From the NCBI RefSeq assembly GCF_001761485.1, contig NC_090773.1:3534001-3598000 (forward strand): a stretch of DNA of 64,000 bases, written 5' to 3'. This document shows positions 1-10,243 of this stretch, piece by piece. The DNA is from Yarrowia lipolytica (Eukaryota > Ascomycota > Dipodascomycetes > Dipodascales). Position numbers and translations under genes: made by a program. The notes under the pieces are model-generated. The model searched no databases, was not told the DNA's origin, and worked only from the letters and a program-made list of their open reading frames with translations. How positions within the stretch are numbered: position 1 is the first letter of the stretch; each line of letters opens with the position of its first letter.

Positions 1-208
1 ACATTTCGCTTGCTATTAACACAGTATCATTCCATATGGAGTGTCCATGTTTGAGTGCTTCTGCTGCTCTCGACCTTTGGATATCTCTCCATGTGGTATC
101 TTTTGCTGCTGCCTGGTTCCACTTTACTTCAAATGTCAGCTGGCATTTGATATGTTGACGTCCAGTGATTTGGTCTGACCGAGGTCCGAATCGCTTTTCT
201 AGTCCCAT
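1..208 (-). CDS. Edge ORF of unknown nature, partial
   Basis: An open frame on the minus strand runs off the left edge without a stop. The first ATG in it is at 208, which gives 69 codons inside the window; the frame stays open without an ATG back to about 395. The translation looks protein-like, with several Trp, mixed charge and no low complexity. Its codons (AGA, GCA, ATA, CAA) are unlike the C-ending bias of the well-expressed genes here. I do not recognise a family. It could be the 3' part of a weakly expressed gene, a relic, or chance. The sequence left of the window would decide. Confidence 0.25.
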   Translation of the reverse strand, partial: MGLEKRFGPRSDQITGRQHIKCQLTFEVKWNQAAAKDTTWRDIQRSRAAEALKHGHSIWNDTVLIASEM

Positions 209-1584
209 GTTGTCTTTTCCGTAGAGCAATTTATATCTTGTAGTCGTACTGTAGTCGTGGTCGTACGAGCATGACCACAGCCCACGCCCTGTATGTAAGT
301 GGTGGTAATAAACTTCCGCCAAGGCGTCATATCGTATGTGCCTAATGTACGCGTACTGTAGGGAAATTGGCGGTCTCAGCCGCAATAGTAAACACTAGAA
401 AAAGTGAGGTGATGGAGACCCAATCTTGGGAGAATTTGTAATTTTTTTATTGGGGAACTAAATCCGGTCTAATCACGTGGCACCGCTTGCCTCTGCGGCT
501 TCTCTCCTCCACCTTTCGAGAGACTTGAATACACACTCATACTGTAGGTACTGTACGTCACCGTGCGGTCACACGACTTAACTTTGCAGTGTTTATGCTG
601 GTTCTCTCACTCCTTCATCTGGATATTATGAACCTTGCTGTGGTTGCTGTTGAGCAAGTACTGTATCACGATAAAGAGGTTAAATGGTGCAGTGGTGTGT
701 TATTCAAGGACAAAAAAATGAACGTCAGCTATAAGCGCTGTTTCAGATATCATGAATGCTACGTCGGAACAACTACCGGTACGAGTAGCGGAAGAAACCC
801 CTCTTGACATGCGTTACAAATGCGCTTTTCGGGCCATTTCGCGTGCCATTCTTGCATATCACTGTCGTTAGAGCTATAACTACAGTCCAATCTCACTAAG
901 CTTTTCGGCACGAAAACGTTTTAGCCACTCGTGTCCCACGCACGATCAAAGGGAGAGGGAGGTTAATCCGAACCTCAACTTTAGGAGGAGCAAAATTAGG
1001 AGAGAGCGAAAGGAGCAAAAATGTGGACCCACTGGCCCACCTACAAGTACGTACTGGTACTACAACTACTCGTATATATGGATATGGGGATCTTCAGAGG
1101 TGGAGGTGGGTGGGTGGGACTGGAGTCACGTATATATATGTGGGCTTTCGAATATAGTTGGAGCAACATAGGGCCTCCTTATTTTCTGTCTACTCCGCTC
1201 CATAGCCCATTTTTCGTTCCTAAGCTTGTCTTCCATTTTCCCCGTGGTGGTTACATTGTGAACATTGCAGTCGGTTTTTCTCTTATTTAGACTTCTGTTG
1301 ATTGGACTATTTCTTCCGACTGGACCCGGCTCCTCCCGAAATGTAAGAATCCCCAAGGTGCATGATCTCTTACATATTTATGAACTGTGACGACCCCGCA
1401 GTGAGCAGACGACACAAGTGAGGACCTACGACACGAAGCAACACAAGTAATAGGTAAAGACTTAGTACTACACGCTCACAACACAGACACAACCACACCC
1501 CACCGTTATTCTGCACCAAGAACCTACTCCGCCTAACTTATAGAGACAAAGTCACATTTGCTCACCACTGCGATACCTCCACAC
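209..1584. other. Spacer upstream of the NRAMP gene
   Basis: About 1.4 kb without a convincing gene. It holds a CACGTG E-box at 474-479 and scattered tracts such as tactgtac. Short ORFs at 589-807 and 1021-1290 have neither Yarrowia codon bias nor recognisable content. The last 150 bases before the NRAMP ATG are A/C-rich, as is usual for a leader. Confidence 0.6.
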
Positions 1585-3498
1585 ATGAACTGCCCAACTC
1601 GTGATCCCGACCCTAAGGGCGTGCCTGGCTTCAACCAGCAGCCGCCACAGTTCGACAACGAGCTCAACAACAACAAATCGTTCAACAAGAACAACTCCGG
1701 AGCCGAGTCCGGCAAGAAGCTGAGCGCCCAGGGCCTCGCAAACGCCATGGGAGACTCCGACCTAGCCGGAGGCCAAAATACGCGCTCGGCTTCACGCCCC
1801 TCCAGGCGCTCCCGCCCGGGTCACCAGAATAGGGGCCTGAGTGAGAGCTCGCTCGGCATTCAGTTGAGACGATCCACCTCGTCTCTCAACAACATGTCTG
1901 ACAACAGCTCTAACTCTGACGACTCCAACGAGTCGACTCCCCTCACCGCATCCGGATCAGCCGACCCCAACAAAAAGCCCCTGTCCACCTGGGGCAATAT
2001 GATGCGGATTCTGTCCAAGTACGGCAAGTTTGTGGGACCAGGAATCATGGTCTCCGTGGCGTACATGGACCCCGGTAACTACTCCACGGCCGTGTCCGCC
2101 GGAGCTATGTACCAATATAAGCTGCTGTTCATCATTTTTGTCAGCAACCTCTTTGCCGTCTTCCTGCAGGTGCTGTGTGTGAAGCTCGGATCTGTCACTG
2201 GTCTTGATTTGGCTGAAAACTGCAGACAGCACCTTCCTCCTTGGCTCTCTGTCTCCATTTACGTCATGGCTGAAATTGCGATTATCGCCACTGATCTCGC
2301 TGAAGTCGTTGGTACTGCCATTTCCCTCAACATTCTCTTTGGTCTCCCTCTCTTCATGGGTGTTCTGGTCACCGTGGTTGATGTCCTCATTGTGCTCATG
2401 GCCTACCGACCCAACGGCCCCATGCGCATTGTGCGGTACTTTGAGTACGGCGTGGCTGGTCTTGTCGCCGTGGTAGTTGTCTGTTTTGCCTTTGAGCTCG
2501 CTGCGCTCGACAACCTCGACATTCCTCTCGTGCTTGAAGGCTTCCTCCCATCCAAGGAGTTGCTCGAAACCAACGGCCTATACCTCTCCTGTGGTATTCT
2601 CGGAGCCACTGTCATGCCCCACTCTCTGTACCTGGGTTCTGGTCTTGTTCAGCCTCGTCTCCGTGAATATGACGAGGACAACGGATACGCCATTCCCGAA
2701 GATGCTCGATTTGGAGACGATGACGAGGACCTGAAGTACAAGCCCTCTATCCACGCAATCAAGTACGCGATGAAGTACTCTATTGCCGAGCTGGTAATCT
2801 CTCTCTTCACAGTTGCCATCTTCATCAACTCCGCCATTCTTATTGTGGCTGGTTCCACCCTGAACGGGTCTCCCGACGCCTACGACGCTGACCTCTTCTC
2901 CATCTACGACATGCTACGAACAATTCTGTCGCCTGCTGCTGGTACAGTGTTTGCTCTGGCTCTTCTGGCCTCTGGACAGTCTGCTGGTATTGTCTGCACT
3001 CTTTCTGGCCAGATGGTGTCTGAGGGTTTCCTGCGATGGTCTTTCAAGCCCTGGATTCGACGGCTCATCACCCGATCCATCGCAATTGTTCCCTGTCTGT
3101 TTGTGACCTTATTTGTCGGCCGAAAAGGTCTGGCGGACGTGCTGAACGCCTCCCAGGTTGTTCTCTCCCTGCTGCTGCCCATGGTATCTGCTCCTCTAAT
3201 CTACTTCACCGGTTCGAAGAAGATCATGAAGGTAGCTGCCAACGCTGCTGTCGTCCACACCCGACCTCGAAGCAACTCCAACGGTACTCTCACTCCTGCT
3301 GACCGATCCAGCAATGGATACGGCATGGTCGAAGACGAGGCCTCTACTGACGACGAGTCCATCTGCATTCCCGAGTACGTCGACATGAGCAACTCAGCCA
3401 CCACTCAGTTCATCGCCTACCTAGTGTTTGGTATGGTCTCTGCTCTTAACTTGTTTTTGATCATCTCTATTGCCATGGGTGCTGACGTTCCTCTATAA
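1585..3498 (+). CDS. NRAMP-family divalent metal transporter (Smf1/Smf2/Smf3-like)
   Basis: This is a proton-coupled Mn2+/Fe2+ type transporter of the NRAMP family, 637 residues from the ATG at 1585. The frame is open to a TTG at 1558, but the ATG is the natural start. A hydrophilic Ser/Asn/Arg-rich N-tail of about 130 residues precedes about eleven membrane segments. The first membrane segment has the metal-binding DPGN signature (about residues 162-165), and the sixth has the MPH signature (about 343-345), so both metal-ligand elements are intact. An acidic cytosolic loop (DEDNG, DDDEDL) and a late loop rich in Ser/Thr/Asp look like regulatory regions. At 637 residues it is longer than yeast Smf proteins, mainly because of the N-tail. 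Which Smf paralogue it matches (plasma membrane or vacuolar) cannot be told from sequence alone. Confidence 0.93.
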   Translation: MNCPTRDPDPKGVPGFNQQPPQFDNELNNNKSFNKNNSGAESGKKLSAQGLANAMGDSDLAGGQNTRSASRPSRRSRPGHQNRGLSESSLGIQLRRSTSSLNNMSDNSSNSDDSNESTPLTASGSADPNKKPLSTWGNMMRILSKYGKFVGPGIMVSVAYMDPGNYSTAVSAGAMYQYKLLFIIFVSNLFAVFLQVLCVKLGSVTGLDLAENCRQHLPPWLSVSIYVMAEIAIIATDLAEVVGTAISLNILFGLPLFMGVLVTVVDVLIVLMAYRPNGPMRIVRYFEYGVAGLVAVVVVCFAFELAALDNLDIPLVLEGFLPSKELLETNGLYLSCGILGATVMPHSLYLGSGLVQPRLREYDEDNGYAIPEDARFGDDDEDLKYKPSIHAIKYAMKYSIAELVISLFTVAIFINSAILIVAGSTLNGSPDAYDADLFSIYDMLRTILSPAAGTVFALALLASGQSAGIVCTLSGQMVSEGFLRWSFKPWIRRLITRSIAIVPCLFVTLFVGRKGLADVLNASQVVLSLLLPMVSAPLIYFTGSKKIMKVAANAAVVHTRPRSNSNGTLTPADRSSNGYGMVEDEASTDDESICIPEYVDMSNSATTQFIAYLVFGMVSALNLFLIISIAMGADVPL

Positions 3499-3979
3499 CG
3501 GAGTTGATCACTTTTATTATAATATATGAATGAGTAACAACGAGATATAGCTACGAGTAGTACCGTAGCGTGATTCGTATACAGAGATGACAGTGGAGCT
3601 CATGGCTGTACAAAAGCGTTGTGCGCTTCCTTAAACCAGTTATTTCGACATTAAATGCTCCTTACACACATCCACTTCTTAACATACGTATTAGTCTAGT
3701 TACAGCATTGTAATAGAGCCAACTTGAGAAGCGTGTAGAATCAACTACTTAATTTACATACAACTACAAGTACGTACAAGTACAAGTACATACAGTACAG
3801 TATGTACTTGTGATGCTACCCGTCGATCTTGACCTATTCTAGCTGACAGCATTTAGATTGTTTCACACCCCGGAAAATTACTAAACATACATTATCCTAA
3901 CTAATACAGGTCCTGGCAGCCCGTGCCAGGAGTCACGCCATGGCGTCTCCCCCAAATATCACCGTTCTATCTCACCCAT
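3499..3979. other. Spacer between convergent 3' ends
   Basis: The 3' ends of the NRAMP gene and RSC58 face each other here. The AT-rich stretch just after 3499 (ttattataatatatga) fits a poly(A) signal. The notable content is the GTAC-rich palindrome listed separately at 3782-3811. Confidence 0.6.
3782..3811. repeat. GTAC-rich inverted repeat
   Basis: Two perfect 12-base arms (acaagtacatac and its complement) are separated by the six bases agtaca. It sits in a larger run of tacaagtac units from about 3765. Related GTAC-rich palindromes recur in many spacers of this window. Confidence 0.8.
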
Positions 3980-5377
3980 CTACCGCTTAGCCCGTCGGGT
4001 CTTGGGACCAGAAGGTAGACGTCCGACGGAAGAAATGGGCTTTGGAGGTTCAGGGGCCGGCAAAACACCCAGATAGTTTGTTTTGAGAGCAGGGATGTTA
4101 GTGGAAGGCTTGATCTTGGAGTTAGCAATGTCGATGCCCTCGGTGGATTGCAGCAGCCGTCCCAACACACCCTCGATTTTCATTGCAAGCCGTCGCTCCT
4201 CAAACGACACTGGTGGAGGTATGTCAGGTGTGGCCAAACGGTCTGCCTGGAGTTGTTGCAGTTGGAGCATGAGTCTGCTGACAAACTCGAGCTCGGTGCC
4301 AGTTTTGATGGCTTCGAACTCGTCGTCGTCAATGAAGTTTCGAGGGTGCCATTGGAGAATGTCTTCCATGGGCAGATCCTTGGAGGGGTCGACATCTTCA
4401 TCTCTAAACAGAGGCTGGAGGTCTTCCTCTTCCTCTCCCTGTCCCCCCTTCTCCTCTTCCTCTTCCTGTCCCTCCACCTTAGCCTCAGTCGCGTCATTCA
4501 TCTCCACGTCGTTAGTATCCTCCTTTTTGGTGTCGTTCTTTCCAAGAGCGTCGTCGATGGCGCTTTCTCGCAGTCGCCCAACCTTCTCGTACCACAGAGC
4601 TCCGGTTGAAGCGGGGTCGTAGACGGCCTTACCACTGTCGCTAGTGGGGGCAAAGGACGAGTTTGCGTCCATCCGCAGGAACCGGCTGGGCGCCAACTCG
4701 GAGCCGTTGGGGTGCACAAAGTGCGTCATCATCTCTGTCGGAGGCAGGGCTGGGTGTGGAAGTCGCGACACGGCAGGTGTGAGGTAGCCCAGTTGGTAGG
4801 CCGGAACCGACCGGGTACGTGGCAGTACGTTGGTTACCTGGAACGCGCCCGGGGTTATACTTGGGCGCGGGTCGATGGCCGATTTGGTGGACAACGTCGA
4901 AAACAGAGGTCCATTCTGGCCCATGACCAGAAACGATTCTGCGCTCCACGACTCCAAGTCCGCAGTCAAGTCGGCGTAGTCGGCCACGATTTCCTCCTCG
5001 AACTCCGTCACGTCCTCGGGTACCACATCCTCGGGGTCCTTGCCTCCAAACAGGTCCATCCGCGAGCCTTCTCGGATGATGAGGGCTGCGGCAAACTTGA
5101 AGAACCGGTCCACCTCCAGATACTTCTCCGAGCCAATTGGCAGCGCCACCAGAGCCTGGACGGCTGCGGTCTTGACGTCCACGTACAAGTTGCGCACCGA
5201 ATCATACGCCTTCTCGGATACCGAGGTCAGATCAGCAACGTTGTGTTGGGCATAGCTTGCAAGCACCGACAGGTTTGTGGACTGAGGCGACACCTGGGGC
5301 ACTGCCTTTGTGGAGAGCACAGTCTTTCCGACGGCGTCGGCTAGCAACACGTCCAAAATGTCTTGTATGAGCGACAT
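3980..5377 (-). CDS. RSC58: RSC chromatin-remodelling complex subunit Rsc58
   Basis: Rsc58 is an essential subunit of the RSC ATP-dependent nucleosome remodeller. The product is 465 residues when started at the ATG at 5377 (MSLIQDILD); the frame runs a further 38 codons upstream, but that part lacks family similarity. Conserved blocks match the yeast protein in order: the LFSTLSTKSAIDPRP region, the NVLPRT block, LPPTEMMTHF about residue 210, the HPRNFIDDDEFE block and TNYLGVLP near residue 431. The yeast protein has about 502 residues. A Glu-rich, low-complexity linker (about residues 310-355) replaces the Asn/Asp-rich linker of the yeast protein. It ends in a basic tail. It is divergent from SSL1 across 375 bases, so the two may share a promoter. 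Confidence 0.88.
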   Translation of the reverse strand: MSLIQDILDVLLADAVGKTVLSTKAVPQVSPQSTNLSVLASYAQHNVADLTSVSEKAYDSVRNLYVDVKTAAVQALVALPIGSEKYLEVDRFFKFAAALIIREGSRMDLFGGKDPEDVVPEDVTEFEEEIVADYADLTADLESWSAESFLVMGQNGPLFSTLSTKSAIDPRPSITPGAFQVTNVLPRTRSVPAYQLGYLTPAVSRLPHPALPPTEMMTHFVHPNGSELAPSRFLRMDANSSFAPTSDSGKAVYDPASTGALWYEKVGRLRESAIDDALGKNDTKKEDTNDVEMNDATEAKVEGQEEEEEKGGQGEEEEDLQPLFRDEDVDPSKDLPMEDILQWHPRNFIDDDEFEAIKTGTELEFVSRLMLQLQQLQADRLATPDIPPPVSFEERRLAMKIEGVLGRLLQSTEGIDIANSKIKPSTNIPALKTNYLGVLPAPEPPKPISSVGRLPSGPKTRRAKR

Positions 5378-5752
5378 GTTGTCTTTGTGTTGGTGTCTGG
5401 GTTCGATGAGATGTGTGGTGATTTTTGTTCGACGTGATGAACGTTCCGACGTGTGGGTGTTGACTAGAGTATGACAGAAACCATACTCCAAAAATTAGCT
5501 TCGTCATGTGACCCAGCCAAGAGACAGCGGTGTATGAGATGGCGGAGAAGAAGTGGAGTGGCTATATTAATTTCTGTAAATTTGTTTCGACGGCGAATAA
5601 TCCACTTAGAATTGCTTTCAAATCTTTAAACCTATTCTAATGCCGCCTTGTATCGACGTCCTGCTTCTTCCGTTGTATGGCAAGCATGCATACAACACTC
5701 ATCTCTTCATACTCTTATCTAGTACGGGTACGAGTACACATCTCAGCACACC
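5378..5752. promoter_or_regulatory. Divergent promoter between RSC58 and SSL1
   Basis: 375 bases between two start codons that point away from each other, so both genes must be promoted from here. No TATA box or named factor site stands out. Confidence 0.55.
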
Positions 5753-7243
5753 ATGGACGACTCGGACGACGACTACATTGAAAACATTAGTGGAGACGAG
5801 TACCAGGGTGCCCCTCGGCGGTCGCGACGAAACCAGGCCCCCAAGGGCGCCGGAGGCTCGGTGGAGAACATGAAGATGGCCAATGGAGGATACTCATGGG
5901 AAGACGAATACCATAGATCTTGGGACGTCGTGCAAGAGGACGAGGGAGGATCGCTGGCAGGCTCGGTGGCGGGTCTTGTGGAAGCAAGAAAGAAACGACA
6001 CATCAAGGATGCAACTCCGTTCCAGAGAGGTATCATTCGAAACCTGATTTTGGTGCTCGACTTTTCGTTTGCCATGAAAGAGTCCGATCTCAGACCAAAC
6101 AGGTACCAATTTGTCATTAACCATGCCATTGAATTCGTAACCAACTTCTTCGACCAGAATCCCATTTCTCAGCTCGGAATTCTGGGCATGAGAAACGGAC
6201 AGGCAATCAGCATATCGACATTGGGCAGTAACCCCAACGACCACATTAACGCCCTGACGGCAGCCAAAAAGCTCGAGCCTCAAGGTGATCCATCTCTTCA
6301 AAATGCTCTTGAAATGGCTCGAGGTCTGCTTTTCCATGTGCCTTCTCATTGCACTAAGGAGGTACTGGTTGTTCTGGGTGCCTTGTTGTCGGCTGACCCA
6401 GGAGATATCCACGTAACCATCGACAAGCTCGTTATTGACAAGGTCCGAGCCCGAGTCATTGGTCTGGCGGCGCAGGTGGCGATCTGCAAGGAACTGTGTG
6501 TCAAAACCAACTTTGGAGACGCTTCATACTATGGTGTCGTGCTGAACGAACAGCATTTCCAGGAGCTCATGGACGAGGCTACTACACCCTTGGCAGAGTC
6601 ACAACAAAGCCAGAGCGCCAATCCAGCATCCCTGGTGCTCATGGGATTTCCTTCAAAGGTTTCAGAAGCAGCTCCCTCTCTTTCGGCCTCCGATGCAGCT
6701 CTCACACAAGGTGGATACGTCTGTCCGCAATGTAAGGTCAAGGTGTCTTCACTCCCCACAGTCTGCCCCTGCTGTGGTCTCACACTTATTCTGTCCACCC
6801 ATCTGGCCAGATCGTATCACCATCTTTTCCCCCTGGCTCCATTTATTGAAGTCCCCTGCAAGAACGCACACAAGTCTGAATTCTGTGCAGGCTGTCAATC
6901 CAAGTTCCCAGTGGTGGCAAGAGATGCAAAAAACATCCAAGCCGATGGCTCCATGACGTCACGGTATGAGTGTCCCACCTGCCACTCTCATTTTTGCATC
7001 GACTGTGACGTCTTCTGCCACGAAATTCTACACAACTGCATTGGCTGCCAGGCACGCAGCTACTCTCTCTACCAGGTGGTGGTCACCAAACACAAGGATG
7101 CAGCTCCTTCTCTTAAGCTGGTGATGAAGCGGCCCGATCCAGACGGAGAGGAGAGCTCTAGACCAGTCAAGGTGAGGGTAGTTAATGATAACGAGGGTCC
7201 AGCTTGGAATGAAGGAGGACAAGCTCCTACCTGGGGGGAGTAA
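5753..7243 (+). CDS. SSL1: TFIIH core subunit Ssl1 (p44 homologue)
   Basis: Ssl1 belongs to the TFIIH core, which opens DNA in Pol II initiation and nucleotide excision repair; it stimulates the Rad3/XPD helicase. The 496-residue product begins with an acidic tail, then the NGGYSWEDEYHRSWD block, and a von Willebrand A-like fold (about 105-270) with the strongly conserved RPNR, FFDQNPISQLGI and PSLQNALEMARGLL motifs. The C-terminal half has the cysteine-rich zinc modules: CPQC, CPCC, CAGC, CPTC, CIDC and HNCIGC pairs, including the THLARSYHHL segment between them. About 60 residues follow the last Cys pair, which the S. cerevisiae protein lacks. That tail is in the same frame and may be real or lineage-specific. 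Confidence 0.95.
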   Translation: MDDSDDDYIENISGDEYQGAPRRSRRNQAPKGAGGSVENMKMANGGYSWEDEYHRSWDVVQEDEGGSLAGSVAGLVEARKKRHIKDATPFQRGIIRNLILVLDFSFAMKESDLRPNRYQFVINHAIEFVTNFFDQNPISQLGILGMRNGQAISISTLGSNPNDHINALTAAKKLEPQGDPSLQNALEMARGLLFHVPSHCTKEVLVVLGALLSADPGDIHVTIDKLVIDKVRARVIGLAAQVAICKELCVKTNFGDASYYGVVLNEQHFQELMDEATTPLAESQQSQSANPASLVLMGFPSKVSEAAPSLSASDAALTQGGYVCPQCKVKVSSLPTVCPCCGLTLILSTHLARSYHHLFPLAPFIEVPCKNAHKSEFCAGCQSKFPVVARDAKNIQADGSMTSRYECPTCHSHFCIDCDVFCHEILHNCIGCQARSYSLYQVVVTKHKDAAPSLKLVMKRPDPDGEESSRPVKVRVVNDNEGPAWNEGGQAPTWGE

Positions 7244-7457
7244 TTACAAATGAACAAGGCTATAAATCACTGGGTGCCTTCTCTTTCGGGCACATGTATA
7301 CAATACCAATACGACATAGATACATAATTCATTTGAATCGACACAAACGTATTTATTTTACCGCACAGTGTATGTACACTCTACACTACAATAATTACAG
7401 TAACAAAAACCACGTGTGTTAAAATGCTTAATAAATCATCACGATACGTAAGTAAAG

Positions 7458-8396
7458 CTAAACGAGAATCTCAAAATCGTCGTCCGTGTCGCCATCCCAC
7501 TTTTTGGCTCGCTGGGGCATAAAGTCGCGAGCCTCGCCTCGTCGCCGTCGTAGCGACTTTTTCGCTGGCCGGTCCATCAAGAGACCCTGAGCCTTGAGAC
7601 TGGCAGTAAGCTGGGTGCCCTGAAACACAGTGGCCAGGAAAGCAGCAGTAAGAGCCTGCGACTCTTGAAGACTGTCCTTGAGCTCGCTATTAGAAGATGC
7701 ACTGAGCTGCGACAGAATCGATCGCAACGACCGCAGCAGGCGCTGGTCTGGGACAATCGAGCCCTCATTCACGCCCTTGACGTAATCCAGCACCGTCTTA
7801 ACTCGTCCGTTAAAGATTTTGACCGCAGCATGCTGGCTGACAAGATGTTGCCTGACTCGTTCCGAGGCAGCATGCTGGCTGGTTTCCCGCACAAGGTCTT
7901 CCACTGCTACTCTCTCGGCCTCTCCAGTCTCGATCACCACGGTCGCCTCTCTGTACTTTGTCTCTCCACTATCGATGATAGGCTCGTAGACATGAAGAGG
8001 AAGTTGCTGAGAGTCCGATCCGGGCTGAATGAGAAGAACCAAAGGCGCCTCGTCAAACTCCATCAACTGCTTCTGCAGATGGGTAACCTCATCGGTGGGG
8101 GATGTGTGATCTTTAGAGACGTAGAACCAGCCCACGAAATGAAGCTCCGGCATGACCTGCTGGAATTGTGCGAGCCGCCGCGTCACCAGCTCCTTGTCAA
8201 TCACCCCGTCCTCAATTTTGAATTCAAACGAGGTGTCAATGCTAACCTGCCGTCCGTCCTGGGTACCCAATAATGCGCCTGCAAACTCCGTCGACGTGGC
8301 GACCGCTCGTGTGTAGAAATTCGAAATGTTGAGCAATGGCAGAGGGTGCAGCGCCACTGCCACGCTGGCGTCCGACGATTTCACAACAGATGGCAT
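7458..8396 (-). CDS. CSN6: COP9 signalosome subunit 6 (MPN domain)
   Basis: Csn6 is the non-catalytic MPN subunit that pairs with the deneddylase Csn5 in the COP9 signalosome, which removes NEDD8/Rub1 from cullins. The 312-residue product opens with the family hallmark VALHPLPLLNISNFYTR, then GALLGTQDGRQVSI, and ELHFVGWFYVSKDHTSPTDE. The catalytic His-x-His/Asp zinc motif of active JAMM proteases is not present, as expected for Csn6. The C-terminal half carries the AERVAVEDLVRE and SQHAAVKIFNGRVKTVLDYV helices typical of the family. The end is basic and then acidic. eIF3f, another MPN-minus protein, is a less good match. Confidence 0.9.
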   Translation of the reverse strand: MPSVVKSSDASVAVALHPLPLLNISNFYTRAVATSTEFAGALLGTQDGRQVSIDTSFEFKIEDGVIDKELVTRRLAQFQQVMPELHFVGWFYVSKDHTSPTDEVTHLQKQLMEFDEAPLVLLIQPGSDSQQLPLHVYEPIIDSGETKYREATVVIETGEAERVAVEDLVRETSQHAASERVRQHLVSQHAAVKIFNGRVKTVLDYVKGVNEGSIVPDQRLLRSLRSILSQLSASSNSELKDSLQESQALTAAFLATVFQGTQLTASLKAQGLLMDRPAKKSLRRRRGEARDFMPQRAKKWDGDTDDDFEILV

Positions 8397-8718
8397 CTAG
8401 TTGCGTGTGCTTGTGTGTGTGAGTGTAGTGTGGTGTTGAGTAAAGAGTATTTCGTACTGTGTTTGATTATGCACCTGGCCAGTGACTTAACTTTGTTGTT
8501 CTGTAGACAGAGGGGGCTGAACTGTGGGTAGTCTAGCAGGTTCGTATACAAAAGAATTAATTGAACCAACCTCAGACACAGCGTCGCCATCACACCATCC
8601 TATTTTATCTTGGAGGTTATAGATCCACGCCTGTGGATATCTACTCTACCATTCACACAATACTCAATCCATTACACTATAAATCATAAACCTCCCTGTT
8701 AGTATATCCATATCTCCG
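8397..8718. other. Spacer: CSN6 promoter and fasciclin gene 3' end
   Basis: 322 bases upstream of CSN6 and downstream of the fasciclin gene, both on the minus strand. It is AT-rich, with no other element seen. Confidence 0.5.
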
Positions 8719-9435
8719 TTAGGCCAACTCAGGCTTGACAAGAGACTCATCCATCACCCAGATGGCGCCGTTGTTGGTCTGGATGATCTTGGTCACGGTG
8801 CTGGTGGAGTCGTTGGACTTGACCAGAATCTTGTTGTTCTCAGTGAAAATCTCAATCTCCAGGCCAGACAGGGTTCGGGCTCGCTTGACAACGTCAAACG
8901 TGGTCACGAGCTGGGTGTCGACGACAACGTGGTTGGCCACAAACGACGAGATGTTCTCGTTGGCAAGGGCGTCTTTGTCCTTCTCGGACTTTCCTGTGAT
9001 AGCGTTGGGGAACTGCCAGGGTTTGAGGGCCAGAGATGCCACTGCGGCGTTGGAGGGCGCAAGCACCACTGTGTAAGAATCACCGTCGTTAAGCCGCTTG
9101 ATGAGCTCGGTGTCGTCTCTCAGGTAGCCGGCAAAAATGGAGATCTGCGGGTCCTGAACTAGGCCGGTTGTGAGGTAGGTGGGGCCGCTCTTGGGCTGTT
9201 CTCCAGAAGGCATTTTGATTCCGGGGTTGCTAAGGTCGACGTGGTCGACGTGGGGCCCGCTCGAGTCGTCCTGGACCATGAAGACGCCGGGGTAGAAGCC
9301 GTTTTGGACGGGTTCGTTTCGCTTGTGGAGAGGCTTAGGGTCGTCGAGAGGGCCGTCGACGGGGTGGATGGTGATCACGTTCTTGGCGTACACGAAGGAA
9401 GCGAGAGCGAGAAGAGTCACGTTCGAAAGTCGCAT
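8719..9435 (-). CDS. Secreted fasciclin (FAS1) domain protein
   Basis: A 238-residue protein beginning at the ATG at 9435; the open frame upstream lacks family content. The N-terminus is a clear signal peptide ([17 protein letters not shown]). A dibasic KR at about residue 38 could be a Kex2 cleavage site. The rest is a single fasciclin-type domain with the [10 protein letters not shown] and [13 protein letters not shown] motifs of that fold. The arrangement is close to yeast Ydr262w, a vacuolar FAS1 protein of unknown function. There is no C-terminal hydrophobic tail, so it should be soluble in the secretory path, vacuole or wall. A TATA-like tract lies about 165 bases upstream (near 9597-9605). 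Confidence 0.82.
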
Positions 9436-10243
9436 GTTTGGGAGGGGTGGTGTAGAGACGAGAGTCAAGTCAATAGAGCGATTATAACTGTGGTGCAATT
9501 TAAAACTGTGTTTGAGTTATGAGGCGGGTGGGTGGGTGTAATGATTCAGAGGTAGAGTTGAAGGTGAGAAGATAGCAGGGGGTATAGATGTACGAGTATA
9601 TATAATGAGCGGGACCGGTAGCATAAGTCTTTGCAAGAGAGCATTGTGAGTTACGGTAAAAAAAGCCGACAGAGTCGCCCCCCTCTCACCACATCACACA
9701 CTGTGTGGAAGGTGGAACACTGCGCAGAGAATGCATTGCACCCACATGATAAGCGAGCTAATAAGCAGGCTCGGCAGTAGTCGTGAAAAATTGCTGTTGA
9801 CAGGCGGAAGTGCGGTACAGTAGTTGCTATCCGATATGGATGGTATGTATGTACTGTACAGTACTCTCATTGACTCAAAAGCGGCTTCCTGTCTGCATTA
9901 GTAAAAGGATGCTGATTAATACAAGTACTAGAATTGATGATATCGATTTTGGCCAAGGCAAATCAGATAATATTCCAAAACATGAAGCGAAACCATCTCT
10001 AATTCAAGCTGCTTTCAGAGACCTTGTCTTGGAGTATCGCCATTAGAACCTATAATATGATTTTTCTTCTGCCTTCAACAGCCGAGTACATGTTCCTTGA
10101 CAAAATAACCCCATGTTCTCATCATCCTTCCCTCTCCAACTGCACCTTCCACGTGACCCCGTTCTATGCACACTCCAGCATGGGCTGAGTGCATCTACAA
10201 CTAGGGGTTCCAATTCACACAACCAGATATCTCACCACCACAC
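9436..10243. other. Divergent spacer between the fasciclin gene and CNL1
   Basis: 808 bases. It contains the TATA-like tatatataatg of the fasciclin gene, a tactgtacagtact palindromic tract near 9848, and a CACGTG at 10150-10155 about 90 bases upstream of CNL1. The short ORF at 9810-10046 starts with GTG and looks random. Confidence 0.55.

Noticed and set aside
1021-1290. 89-codon ORF upstream of the NRAMP gene
   Set aside because: Starts with ATG but has unusual Trp/Gly/Tyr composition from simple sequence and no codon bias.
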